Assembly: GCA_031432545.1 (NCBI GenBank)
Contig: JAVKGX010000001.1
Coordinates: forward strand, 194,411-258,410
DNA from: Armatimonadota bacterium
GTDB lineage: Bacteria; Sysuimicrobiota; Sysuimicrobiia; Sysuimicrobiales; Sysuimicrobiaceae
DNA: 64,000 bases
Direction of reading: 5' to 3'
Shown here: positions 23,901 through 31,825 of the stretch, piece after piece
Position numbering within the stretch: position 1 is the first letter of the stretch
Layout: each line of letters begins with the position of its first letter
Made by a program: the position numbers and the translations under genes
Notes under the pieces: model-generated
Seen by the model: only the letters and a program-made list of their open reading frames with translations
Database searches by the model: none
Told to the model about the DNA's origin: nothing

Positions 23901-24878
23901 TCACGGCATCGGGTGGTGATGCGCCGCCGAGTAATGCCCGGTCAGGTTGTGCCACAGTTGCCGCTCGATGTCGGTGATCAGACCGCTCGCGCCGATCCGG
24001 AACAGGCGGGGTTGCAGCCAGTCCGCCCCGAGTTCTTCTCTCACCAACAGGAGCCACTCTAACGCCTGTCGGGCCGTGCGGATGCCGCCGGCCGGCTTGA
24101 ACCCCACGCGGAACCCGGTCCGCTCGAAGTGGTCGCGGATCTGCCGAACCATCACCAGCCCGAACGGCAGCGTGGCGTTGACGGCTTCCTTCCCGGTCGA
24201 CGTCTTGACGAAATCGGCGCCGGCCATCATGCAGACGGCGCTGGCCTGGGCCACCTGGCGCAGCGTGCCGAGTTCCCCGCAGGCCAGGATGGCCTTGAGG
24301 TGCGCACCGCCCGCGGCCTCACGGAAGGCGCGGACCTCGTCGTACAGCGCCTGCCAGTTTCCGGTCAGCACGTGCGCGCGGGAGATCACGACGTCGATCT
24401 CCTCGGCTCCGGCCCGCACCGATTCGGCAATTTCCTCGAGCTTCAGGCGCAGGGGGGTCTGGCCGGCCGGGAAGCCGGTCGACACCGCGGCGACCGGGAT
24501 CCCCGACCCCCCCAGCGCGTGTACCGCGACCGGGACCAGGTTGTGGTAGACGCAGACGGCCGCGACGCGGACCTCGGCGGGCGAAAGCCCAAAACCCTCC
24601 AGGATGTCCGATCGCACGGGCTGGCGGGCCTTGGCGCACAGCCGGCGGACGTTGCCCGGGGTGTCATCGCCGGCCAGCGTCGTGAGGTCCATGCACTGGA
24701 CGGCGCGGATGAGCCATGCCGCCTGCCACTCCCGCTTGACGGTGCGCCGGGCGGGGATCGCGGCGGCGCGCCGCTCCACCGCGCTGCGGTTGACACGGAT
24801 CTCCCGCACCCGATCCAGGTCGAGCGGCGTTCCGGGGTTGCGGGTCTCGATCTCCGGCGGTCGGACCGTCGTCGCCAT
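23901..24878 (-). CDS. deoC: Deoxyribose-phosphate aldolase
   Basis: 325 residues, longer than the 259 of Escherichia coli DeoC and closer to the long bacterial/animal type. The Schiff-base Lys lies in F-V-K-T-S-T-G-K near residue 230. An E-I-D-V-V-I motif near 165 and G-F-K-P-A-G-G-I-R near 265 complete the TIM-barrel active site. It splits deoxyribose-5-phosphate to glyceraldehyde-3-phosphate and acetaldehyde in deoxynucleoside breakdown. The ATG is 9 bases after a TAGCAT and has no ribosome site. It heads an operon with ALDH16. Confidence 0.9.
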   Translation of the reverse strand: MATTVRPPEIETRNPGTPLDLDRVREIRVNRSAVERRAAAIPARRTVKREWQAAWLIRAVQCMDLTTLAGDDTPGNVRRLCAKARQPVRSDILEGFGLSPAEVRVAAVCVYHNLVPVAVHALGGSGIPVAAVSTGFPAGQTPLRLKLEEIAESVRAGAEEIDVVISRAHVLTGNWQALYDEVRAFREAAGGAHLKAILACGELGTLRQVAQASAVCMMAGADFVKTSTGKEAVNATLPFGLVMVRQIRDHFERTGFRVGFKPAGGIRTARQALEWLLLVREELGADWLQPRLFRIGASGLITDIERQLWHNLTGHYSAAHHHPMP

Positions 24879-24887
24879 CTGGCCACT

Positions 24888-24893
24888 ATGCTA
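24888..24893 (-). promoter_or_regulatory. -10 box (TAGCAT) nine bases before deoC
   Basis: Minus-strand TAGCAT ends 9 bases before ATG 24878. No clear -35 is found 17 bases upstream. The message would carry at most about three untranslated bases. Confidence 0.45.
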
Positions 24894-25224
24894 CTCCTCA
24901 GTTCCAACTGCGCGCCATCGCCGGCGGCGCGCGGACCGTCCGTCCGGACGGGTGTCCGGGCTTTGGGTACCGTGCTCGTCGGGTTGTCGGAGCAGGCCCG
25001 CAGCCGGGAACGTGGCACCCTTCTTGCTCCGATGCTGCTCGACCCACCGCACGAGCGCGGTCGTCTCTTGGCCGGGGCTGCACGACGAGGGGGTGTGCGT
25101 GCGGACGAGAGTCAGACACCGCGTGCAGGGCAGCCGGCCCGCGCACGCCGGCGGCTTGCCGCTTTCGTCCGTTCCGGGCTCGGCCCAGGACGACCGTCCG
25201 GCGGACACTGCCGGGGAAGCATCT
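24894..25224. other. Region between deoC and the HD-GYP gene
   Basis: About 330 bases with no clear gene if the HD-GYP start is 25225. If its alternative start GTG 25093 is used, about 130 bases of this are coding. The left end holds the deoC promoter. I see a short palindrome near 24937-24952 (GTCCGTCCGGACGG core) and no terminator or riboswitch. Confidence 0.3.
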
Positions 25225-27660
25225 GTGCGCCAGCAAAACGAGGCCTTCCGGGCGCTGCACGAGATCGCCGTCGCGCTCGGTGGATGCATGGCGGTCTCGG
25301 ACCTGTTGCAGGCCATCCTCAGCCACGCCTGCCGGTTCGCCGGCGCGCCCCACGGCATCGTCGCCCTGTACAGCCCGGAAGAAGATATGCTCATAACCGA
25401 GGCGACGACCGACACTCTGCGGGCGTACATCGGCGTCGGCATCCGTCCCGGAGAAGGGCTGGGCGGGCGTGCGTGGCAACTCCGCCGGCCCGTCGTCGTC
25501 GACGACTACGACACGTGGCCCTGTCGGCGTCCGCAGATCCCACGCGGGGCGGTGCGCGCCGCCGCGGCCGTCCCCTTCTTGAGCCGCGGCCGACCCCTCG
25601 GCGTGCTGACCGTGGTGCACACCGATCCCGGCAAGAGGTTCGACCCGGAGCAGGTGGCGATGCTGACGCGGTTCGCAGAGGTGGCCGCGATCGCGCTGGA
25701 CAACGCCCAGCAGCACGCCGCCGTGCAGCGGCATGCCAGGGAACTGGAGTTGCTCCACCGGGTGCGCTCCGTCCTCGCCCGCGCCATGGACATACCGGCT
25801 CTGTTCGAGGCCGTGGTGTACGCGATCTCCGATGTGTTCGGCTACCCGAGGGTTGCGATCTACACGCGGGAGGACGCCCAACTCGTCTGCCGGGCCCACA
25901 CCGGGACCGGCTGGGCTCTGCCCCAGATCCCGATCGAACGTGGGGTGAACGGCCGCGTCGTGCGCACCGGGGTGGGAGCGCTGGTCCGGGACGTACGGCT
26001 CGACCCCGACTACGTCGGACCTCTGGAGGGTGTGGCCTCGGAGGTTTGCGTGCCGCTGGTGGACGAAGCCGCGGTCGTCGGGACCCTCAACGTCGAGACC
26101 CCGGAGGGGGTGCGCCTGGGGGATGACGATCTCCGCCTGATGACGATGGTGGCAGAATACGTCGGCATGGCGATGACGCGAGCGCGGCTGCACACGCGCG
26201 TCCGGGACAGCGAGCGCCGGTTCCGGGCGCTGGTGCAGAACAGCTCCGACATTCTCACGTTGCTGGCCGCCGACGGCACGGTCCTGTACCAGAGCCCCTC
26301 GATCGCGAGGGTCCTCGGGTACGCACCCGAGGACCTTTTGGGACAAAACGTGTTCGACTACGTACACCCAGAGGATCGGCCGGCGGTGCGGGCCGAGTTC
26401 CAGGCGATGCTGCGGGAGAGACGATCCGGCCACGTGGTGCGCTACAGGTTCCGCAACGCCGGTGGCGCGTGGACGTGGCTGGAGTCGATCGGCAGCGACC
26501 TGCGCGCGGACCCGGACATCGGTGCGGTCGTCGTCAACTCCCGCGACGTCACCGAGCGGTGGGAAGCGGAAGCCGCGCTGCGGGCGCGCACCGCCGAACT
26601 GGAGGCGGTCTACGAACTCAGCACCGCGCTGCGCCAGGCTTCGAGCGTGGAGGAAATGTACCCGATCGTCGTGCAGCGCGCCGTCCGACTGACGCGCTCG
26701 GATCACGGCGCGATCGCTCTGCTGACCCCGGACGGCAGCCTGACGTTCGCACACGTCGAGGGCGCTCTGCCGCACCTCGTCGGAACCCGCTTGCCTCCGG
26801 AGAGTCTGTCCGGCCGGGTGGTCGCCAGCGGGGTTCCGTTCGTCGCCGCGGCCTTTCCCGAGGACTCCGGCGTCCGCATTGGCGCGGAGGCCGGGCTGGG
26901 TCCGGTCGTCATCGTCCCGGTCCGATCGGACGACGGAACGATCGGCACGCTGTCGGTGGCGCGCCGCAGGGTCCCGGATGGGTGCGCGTACGCGCCTCAC
27001 GAGGTGAGGATCGTCGAGGCGTTGGCCGAGCTGGCCGGCAACGCGATCAGGCGGGCATCCCTGTTTGCCCACCTCGAGCACTCATACATCGAGATGGTCC
27101 TGGCGCTCGCTCGGGCCATGGACGCCCGCGACAGCTACACCGCCGGGCACGCGGACCGTCTGGCCGTGTGGGCCCAAGCGGTGGCGCGACGCATGGGCTG
27201 CCACGAGCAGCAGACGCGCGAGATCCGCTGGGCGGCCCTGCTGCACGACATCGGCAAGATCGGGATCCCGGACTCCATCCTCCTCAAGCCCGGGCCGCTG
27301 ACGGAACAGGAGTGGACCGTGATGCGGCGGCACCCGGCCATCGGCGAGCGGATCCTGCAGCCGGTCGAGCGGTTGCGGAACGTCGCGCGGCTGGTCCGAC
27401 ACCACCAGGAGCGCTGGGACGGCACCGGCTATCCCGACGGGCTGGCCGGCGACACCATCCCGCTGGGCGCCCGGATTTTGGCCACGGTGGATGCGTACGG
27501 GGCCATGATCGATCGCCGACCGTACAAGCAAGCCCGCTCGCACGAAGAGGCGGTGGCCGAGCTGCGGCGGTGTGCGGGGACGCAGTTCGATCCCGACGTC
27601 GTGGCCGTCTTCGTGGACTTCCTACAGGAGCAGCGGAGCAGCGATGCGCGTGGATCGTAA
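25225..27660 (+). CDS. GAF-GAF-PAS-GAF-HD-GYP cyclic-di-GMP phosphodiesterase
   Basis: 811 residues. Two GAF domains (about 20-160, 175-320), one PAS domain (about 325-450), a third GAF (about 470-610) and a C-terminal HD-GYP domain (about 625-805). The catalytic metal site is complete: H674-D675 followed by I-G-K-I-G-I-P-D, and G735-Y736-P737 inside H-H-x-E-R-W-D-G-T-G-Y-P. It should hydrolyse cyclic-di-GMP under control of small ligands sensed by GAF and PAS. GTG 25225 follows GGGGAAG at 6 bases; GTG 25093 is the alternative. The next gene starts 17 bases before its end, coupling it to a cyclic-di-GMP synthase. Confidence 0.87.
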   Translation: MRQQNEAFRALHEIAVALGGCMAVSDLLQAILSHACRFAGAPHGIVALYSPEEDMLITEATTDTLRAYIGVGIRPGEGLGGRAWQLRRPVVVDDYDTWPCRRPQIPRGAVRAAAAVPFLSRGRPLGVLTVVHTDPGKRFDPEQVAMLTRFAEVAAIALDNAQQHAAVQRHARELELLHRVRSVLARAMDIPALFEAVVYAISDVFGYPRVAIYTREDAQLVCRAHTGTGWALPQIPIERGVNGRVVRTGVGALVRDVRLDPDYVGPLEGVASEVCVPLVDEAAVVGTLNVETPEGVRLGDDDLRLMTMVAEYVGMAMTRARLHTRVRDSERRFRALVQNSSDILTLLAADGTVLYQSPSIARVLGYAPEDLLGQNVFDYVHPEDRPAVRAEFQAMLRERRSGHVVRYRFRNAGGAWTWLESIGSDLRADPDIGAVVVNSRDVTERWEAEAALRARTAELEAVYELSTALRQASSVEEMYPIVVQRAVRLTRSDHGAIALLTPDGSLTFAHVEGALPHLVGTRLPPESLSGRVVASGVPFVAAAFPEDSGVRIGAEAGLGPVVIVPVRSDDGTIGTLSVARRRVPDGCAYAPHEVRIVEALAELAGNAIRRASLFAHLEHSYIEMVLALARAMDARDSYTAGHADRLAVWAQAVARRMGCHEQQTREIRWAALLHDIGKIGIPDSILLKPGPLTEQEWTVMRRHPAIGERILQPVERLRNVARLVRHHQERWDGTGYPDGLAGDTIPLGARILATVDAYGAMIDRRPYKQARSHEEAVAELRRCAGTQFDPDVVAVFVDFLQEQRSSDARGS

Positions 27661-28894
27661 CCGGTCCGGAGAGTTCGTCGACGACATCTTCCTGGTGGCC
27701 GTCCCGACCACCGTGGCGGTGATCGCCAGCCTGCAACTGCTGATGTTCGATCGGTGGGCGGCGTTCGCGGAGCCGCAGACGTTCGACTTGCGTGGCCCGA
27801 GTCTGCTGTTCTTGGCCTTGAGCGTGTCGGCGGGTGCGGTCGCGCTCCGCCGCCTGCGCCGCCTGTACGAGATGAATGCCCGGCTGCGAGCGCTCGAGCG
27901 GACGGCTCAGATCGCCGCGTCAGCGCTGGAACCCAAGGAGGTGCTGCGCGAGTCGGTGAACGCGGTCCATAAGATCATGGGATACAGCCACGTCGCGGTG
28001 ATGTGGCTCGAGGAAAACAGGTTGGTGCCCGCGGTGTGGATCGGTTACGCGCACGTGCCGGAGATCCCGCTGAACCGCGGCGTGACCGGGCGTGCGGCGC
28101 GCACCAAACAGATCGTCTTCGTGCCCGACGTCCGCACATGTCCGGATTTCATCCCGGGTACGGACGGTACCACGTCGGAGATCGCATGCCCGATCCTCGT
28201 CGAAGGTCAAGTCGTCGGCGTCCTGAACGTGGAGACCGTGGGTGGGCGGCGTCTGTACCCCGACGACGTCGACCTGATCTGCAGCGTGGCAGCGCAGATG
28301 GGCGTGGCATTGCGGAACGCCATGCGGTTCGAGGAGACGCGCGAGCGGGCGATTCGCGACGGTCTGACGGACCTACTCAACCACGCCTACTTCCAGCACC
28401 GCATCCGCGAAGAGATCGCTCGGGCGCGCCGTCGCGGCCAGCGGCTGGCGTTGGGCTTTTTGGACCTGGATGACTTCAAGGCCACGAACGACACCTTCGG
28501 ACACGCAGAAGGCGACCGCGTGCTGCGGGCGCTGGCCGGCGTGCTGCGGGGCGTCGTGCGTGCCGAGGATGTCGTTGCGCGCTACGGTGGGGAGGAGTTC
28601 GCGATCGTGATGCCCGAGACCGGCGCGGACGAGGCCGGGAGGGTGGCCGAGCGGATCCGGGCCCGGCTGTCGGCGCGGCCGCTTGTGCACGTCGGGTCCA
28701 CGCCCGTGGTGGTCACGGCGAGTCTTGGCATCGCGGAGTTTCCCCGTCATGCCGATACGGCGGAGGAACTGATCCGCAGGGCCGACGAGGCGCTGTACCG
28801 GGCCAAGCGCGCGGGCAAGAACCGCGTCTGGGTCGCGGGTGATCCGGAACCCGGCGGCCCGCCGGCGGCCCGCAACAGCCGAGTGTTCGCGTGA
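27644..28894 (+). CDS. Membrane GAF-GGDEF diguanylate cyclase
   Basis: 416 residues. Two hydrophobic segments (about 15-35 and 48-68) anchor the N-terminus, then a coiled linker, a GAF domain (about 90-230) and a GGDEF domain (about 240-400). The active motif is the accepted variant G-G-E-E-F (315-319). The inhibitory site R306-x-x-D309 lies exactly five residues upstream, so product inhibition by cyclic-di-GMP is expected. The ATG overlaps the HD-GYP gene by 17 bases. The pair thus encodes opposing activities from one message. A small membrane-proximal signal is the likely input. Confidence 0.87.
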   Translation: MRVDRNRSGEFVDDIFLVAVPTTVAVIASLQLLMFDRWAAFAEPQTFDLRGPSLLFLALSVSAGAVALRRLRRLYEMNARLRALERTAQIAASALEPKEVLRESVNAVHKIMGYSHVAVMWLEENRLVPAVWIGYAHVPEIPLNRGVTGRAARTKQIVFVPDVRTCPDFIPGTDGTTSEIACPILVEGQVVGVLNVETVGGRRLYPDDVDLICSVAAQMGVALRNAMRFEETRERAIRDGLTDLLNHAYFQHRIREEIARARRRGQRLALGFLDLDDFKATNDTFGHAEGDRVLRALAGVLRGVVRAEDVVARYGGEEFAIVMPETGADEAGRVAERIRARLSARPLVHVGSTPVVVTASLGIAEFPRHADTAEELIRRADEALYRAKRAGKNRVWVAGDPEPGGPPAARNSRVFA

Positions 28895-28944
28895 GTTCTG
28901 TTGGGAAGGGATCGGGTTTTCACCCCATCCGCCGCGCCCGCCGT

Positions 28945-28967
28945 AGACTCCGGCCAGGGCGGAGTCT
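28945..28967 (+). terminator. Hairpin after the GGDEF gene
   Basis: AGACTCCG (28945-28952) pairs perfectly with CGGAGTCT (28960-28967) across a 7-base loop. It is followed by a weak pyrimidine stretch, not a clean U-run. It probably ends the HD-GYP/GGDEF transcript before the convergent tRNA gene. Confidence 0.45.
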
Positions 28968-29030
28968 GCATACGACCTTTCCCGCATCCCCAACCCGCTG
29001 AGGGGGAACGGCGTTCTGTTTGGAATCCCG

Positions 29031-29106
29031 TGGTGGGCCGTGAGGGACTCGAACCCCCGACGCCCGGGTTAAAAGCCCGGCGCTCTGCCCACTGAGCTAA
29101 CGGCCC
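29031..29106 (-). tRNA. tRNA-Lys (UUU)
   Basis: Read on the minus strand it folds as a full cloverleaf of 76 bases: acceptor GGGCCGT/ACGGCCC, D-stem GCTC/GAGC, anticodon stem CCGGG/CCCGG with loop CTTTTAA (anticodon TTT), T-stem GGGGG/CCCTC with TTCGAGT loop. The CCA end is encoded (29031-29033). A TAGAAT box ends only 6 bases before its 5' end. Confidence 0.96.
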
Positions 29107-29112
29107 CCAGGT

Positions 29113-29118
29113 ATTCTA
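29113..29118 (-). promoter_or_regulatory. -10 box (TAGAAT) almost touching tRNA-Lys
   Basis: Minus-strand TAGAAT ends 6 bases before the mature 5' end, so the primary transcript should start at or within one or two bases of the mature tRNA. A weak TTCCAA stands 17 bases upstream. The same bases read as TATTCT on the plus strand and could serve the hydrolase gene. Confidence 0.5.
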
Positions 29119-29199
29119 CGGGGCCTCAGCAGAATTTGGAAACGGCGAGGCCCGAGGCCGCGATCGGTTCCGGTGAGCGACAATAATGCGGGAGCGCCC

Positions 29200-29997
29200 A
29201 TGCCCTACGCGGCGTTGCACGGTCACGACATCTACTACCAGGACGGCGGGCACGGTGAAGCCGTGATTTTGCTCCACGGCTTCCCCCTTTCTTGTGAGAT
29301 CTGGGCCCCGATGCGCGAGTGGTTGTCGGAGACCTGCCGGCTCGTCACCCCCGACCTGCGCGGCCACGGGCTGTCAGCCAAGCCGGTCGGACAGTACGGC
29401 ATGGATGTGCTGGCAGACGACATCGTGGCATTGGCCGAGCACCTCGGCTTCGAACGGTTCGTGTTGGGTGGCCACTCCATGGGCGGGTATGTTGCCTTCC
29501 GGTTCGCCGCCCGGTACGCGGATCGTCTGTCTGGCCTCATCCTTGTCGACACCCGGGCCGAGCCCGATACCGACGAGGGCAAGGCGAAGCGGCTCGCCGG
29601 CATCGAGAAGATCCGCCGCGAAGGGGCGTCGGCGTTTTTGGATGGTTTTGTCCCGGGGTTGCTGGGCGAGACGACCAAAGCCAGGCATCCGGCGCTGTTG
29701 GGTCACGTTCGGCGGATCGCACTCCGCGTCCCCGACCACGTGCTGGCCGCCTGCCTGAAAGGCATGATGGACCGCCCGGACAGCCGGGATTTGCTGCCCA
29801 ACCTCGGCATCCCCGTTCTGATCGTGGTGGGTGAGGAGGACGCCCTCACACCGCCCGACAGCGCTCGACAGATGGCGCGATCGCTGCCCGACGCAGAACT
29901 CGTCGTGATCCCCCGTGCAGGCCACACGCCGAGTCTGGAGGCACCCGACCTGACCGCGAAGGCGATCGCGCATTACCTGCGCCGCGTTTCCCCCTAG
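29200..29997 (+). CDS. Alpha/beta hydrolase
   Basis: 265 residues. Oxyanion-hole motif L-L-H-G-F-P near 25, nucleophile S93 in G-H-S-M-G-G, acid near 215 and catalytic His in G-H-T-P-S-L-E near 240, so the triad is intact. The family includes esterases, lactonases and haloperoxidase-like hydrolases; the substrate is not known. ATG 29200 is chosen over GTG 29173 because GGGAG lies 5 bases upstream and because the protein then aligns end to end with the paralogue at 62416, whose nucleophile is also S93. Confidence 0.85.
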   Translation: MPYAALHGHDIYYQDGGHGEAVILLHGFPLSCEIWAPMREWLSETCRLVTPDLRGHGLSAKPVGQYGMDVLADDIVALAEHLGFERFVLGGHSMGGYVAFRFAARYADRLSGLILVDTRAEPDTDEGKAKRLAGIEKIRREGASAFLDGFVPGLLGETTKARHPALLGHVRRIALRVPDHVLAACLKGMMDRPDSRDLLPNLGIPVLIVVGEEDALTPPDSARQMARSLPDAELVVIPRAGHTPSLEAPDLTAKAIAHYLRRVSP

Positions 29998-30040
29998 GAT
30001 TCCACGCCCGCGGCGTGGCATACGCGGCGGCGGTCGCGGG

Positions 30041-30093
30041 TTGCCGCGCGGGGGGATTCGTGAGATACTGCGCGGGCGCCGCAGTTGTGCGGC
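30041..30093 (+). promoter_or_regulatory. Promoter and leader hairpin of the first cold-shock gene
   Basis: TTGCCG (30041-30046), 17 bases, GATACT (30064-30069). The transcript would begin near 30076. The leader then holds GCCGCA (30078-30083) pairing with TGCGGC (30088-30093) over a 4-base loop, before the ribosome site AGGAGAGG. Confidence 0.5.
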
Positions 30094-30121
30094 AGCTCGC
30101 AGGAGAGGGATGGTCGAGAGG

Positions 30122-30328
30122 ATGCCGACGGGCACGGTGAAGTGGTTCAACAACGAGAAGGGGTACGGATTCATCACGCCGGAAGACGGCGGCAAGGATC
30201 TGTTCGTGCACTTCAGCGGGATCGAGGGTGAGGGCTACAAGACCCTCAACGAAGGCCAGCGGGTGGAATACACTGCTACGCAGGGCGCGAAGGGTCCGCA
30301 GGCGACGGGCGTGCGTCCGATCGACTGA
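30122..30328 (+). CDS. Cold-shock protein (CspA family)
   Basis: 68 residues, a single OB-fold. The RNA-binding motifs RNP1 (K-G-Y-G-F-I) and RNP2 (L-F-V-H-F) are intact. It binds single-stranded RNA or DNA and acts as an RNA chaperone. ATG 30122 gives the standard N-terminus; ATG 30110 would add four residues. AGGAGAGG lies upstream. A second copy lies at 51712 with the same length. Both have ordinary promoters and leaders, unlike the leaderless genes around them. Confidence 0.93.
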   Translation: MPTGTVKWFNNEKGYGFITPEDGGKDLFVHFSGIEGEGYKTLNEGQRVEYTATQGAKGPQATGVRPID

Positions 30329-30394
30329 CGTCGCCGCCAACAGCCAACCGCTCGTCTTGGGGCCCGCGGCCGCGGTGGTCGTTCCCCGACACCT

Positions 30395-31285
30395 CTACAG
30401 CAGGACGAGCTGTTCGGGTTCGGGCCGGGGCGCGAGGCATGCGCGCCTGGCGATCCGGGTCTGCGCCTTCTGCTCGGCGACAATCCGCGATACCGCCTGC
30501 CGATACGTCCGCGGTGCGTACTTGCCCGAGTACAGGCGCGCGTAGCGGTAAACCAGTTCCGGGTGGTGCTGGTGCAGGAAGTCAAAGAACGCGTCCCGCG
30601 TGACGTCGCCCAGATGCAACACGTTGTGTCCCACGAAGTGTGCGCCGTGGTCGCAAGCGGCCCGGACCACGGCCGCCAGGCTCGCCGGATGGTCGGTCAA
30701 TTCCGGGAGGATCGGCGCCAGCAGCACACCGGTGCGGATCCCTGCTGCGACGAGCCGTTCCACAACCTTCAGGCGCTGAGCCGGCGGCGCCACGGTGGGT
30801 TCGATCTGCCTGGCCAGATCCTTGTCGGTCGTGGCGACGCTCACGCACACCGTCAGCCCCGCCGCCCGCGCGAGGTCGGCCAGGACATCGAGGTCGCGCA
30901 AGATCATCGGCGACCGCGTAACGATGCTCGCGGGCGTGCGGAGGTCCCGCAGCGCCTGGAGGATCCGGCGGGTGATCCGGTAGCGGCCCTCGGCGGCCTG
31001 GTAGGGATCCGTGGCCGTCCCCACGGCCACGAGCTCTCGCTTCCAGGACTGCCGGGACAGCTCTGTGCGCAACACCTCGGGTGCGTTGACCTTGACGAAC
31101 ACCTTTGTGGCCCACTCCCCGACTCCGTCGTGGTCCAAGAACCAGTGCGTGCGGCGGGCATAGCAGAAGACACACCCGTGTGAGCATCCTCTGTACGGGT
31201 TGATGGACCACCGGAAGTCCATGCCTCGGACGCGGTTGAGCACCGACTTGACCCGGATCTCTATCACTTCAACAGGGGGCTTCAC
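30395..31285 (-). CDS. Radical-SAM protein of the Rv2578c / spore-photoproduct-lyase-like family
   Basis: 296 residues. C34-x3-C38-x2-C41 binds the 4Fe-4S cluster that cleaves S-adenosylmethionine. The N-P-Y-R-G-C motif just before it and the T-D-P-Y-Q-x-x-E motif near 115 mark the Rv2578c family, distant relatives of the spore photoproduct lyase. A DNA-repair role is often guessed for the family but is not shown. GTG 31285 is selected because TATACG ends 8 bases before it and a perfect TTGACA stands 16 bases further up. The long open frame beyond that GTG runs through the promoter and is unlikely to be translated. Confidence 0.87.
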   Translation of the reverse strand: MKPPVEVIEIRVKSVLNRVRGMDFRWSINPYRGCSHGCVFCYARRTHWFLDHDGVGEWATKVFVKVNAPEVLRTELSRQSWKRELVAVGTATDPYQAAEGRYRITRRILQALRDLRTPASIVTRSPMILRDLDVLADLARAAGLTVCVSVATTDKDLARQIEPTVAPPAQRLKVVERLVAAGIRTGVLLAPILPELTDHPASLAAVVRAACDHGAHFVGHNVLHLGDVTRDAFFDFLHQHHPELVYRYARLYSGKYAPRTYRQAVSRIVAEQKAQTRIARRACLAPRPEPEQLVLL

Positions 31286-31293
31286 GTACCTAC

Positions 31294-31321
31294 CGTATAG
31301 CGTACATACGTTCGCTGTCAA
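31294..31321 (-). promoter_or_regulatory. Promoter of the radical-SAM gene
   Basis: Minus-strand TTGACA (31316-31321), 16 bases, TATACG (31294-31299), then 8 bases to GTG 31285. Near-leaderless geometry with a consensus -35. Confidence 0.65.
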
Positions 31322-31387
31322 TGGGCCTGAGCTGTGGCCGGGTGCGGCTGCGCCGACCCGCCCGCGCAAGGCACGCTCCCTTGGGGA

Positions 31388-31420
31388 TACAATCTGGACG
31401 AGGACACAAGAGGACACAAT
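31388..31420 (+). promoter_or_regulatory. -10 box and direct repeat before the zinc-ribbon gene
   Basis: TACAAT (31388-31393) would start RNA near 31401. From there AGGACACAA is repeated twice in tandem (31401-31409 and 31411-31419), ending just before the ATG. The second copy supplies the AGGA ribosome site. The repeat could be an operator or only a duplicated ribosome site. Confidence 0.45.
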
Positions 31421-31765
31421 ATGGCGCTGATGCTGGGCTTCCACTGCGGGCGGTGCGGGAGGGAGTACGCCGTCTACTACCCTAAGGCGGTCGTCTACCC
31501 CCTGTACGGCCAGGGTACGCGCGAGCAGGGGGCGCGCGAGGATGCCGAAGAGCAAGCCCGAGGAGCGCTCGATGCGCTGCGCAGACGCGCAGAGTCCGCC
31601 GGCCGGGTGTGGGTGAACGCCGGCCAGACGACAGCCGTCACCTGTGAGTGCGGCAAGAGCCTGAACCTCGACTTGGCGGCCCATCCGCGCGTGCCGCAGC
31701 GCAAGCCGGCCGGTCAGCGCCAGACTGGCCTGATCCAGTTCGGCGCCCCTCCGAAGAAGACATAA
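31421..31765 (+). CDS. Hypothetical zinc-ribbon-like protein
   Basis: 114 residues. Two cysteine pairs, C-x-x-C near residue 10 (F-H-C-G-R-C-G) and C-x-C near residue 73 (C-E-C-G-K), can form a split zinc ribbon, with a helical linker of about 60 residues between them. The C-terminus is basic. I do not recognise the family; a nucleic-acid-binding role is a guess. The ATG follows AGGA at 7 bases. Its stop faces the H1-like gene, with a hairpin between. Confidence 0.6.
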   Translation: MALMLGFHCGRCGREYAVYYPKAVVYPLYGQGTREQGAREDAEEQARGALDALRRRAESAGRVWVNAGQTTAVTCECGKSLNLDLAAHPRVPQRKPAGQRQTGLIQFGAPPKKT

Positions 31766-31787
31766 AGACCCCCGCAAAAGCAAGAGA

Positions 31788-31803
31788 CCGCCGGAACCGG
31801 CGG
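31788..31803 (-). terminator. Terminator hairpin of the H1-like gene
   Basis: CCGCCGG (31788-31794) pairs with CCGGCGG (31797-31803). On the minus strand the stem is followed by a T-rich run (CTCTTGCTTTTG), so it fits rho-independent termination of the gene ending at 31826. On the plus strand no T-run follows. Confidence 0.6.
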
Positions 31804-31825
31804 CCTCCCGTGATCTCGGGCGGCC

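Noticed and set aside
24898-27081. A 727-codon open frame antisense to the HD-GYP gene
   Set aside because: Same cause; the plus strand encodes well-defined GAF, PAS and HD-GYP motifs across it.
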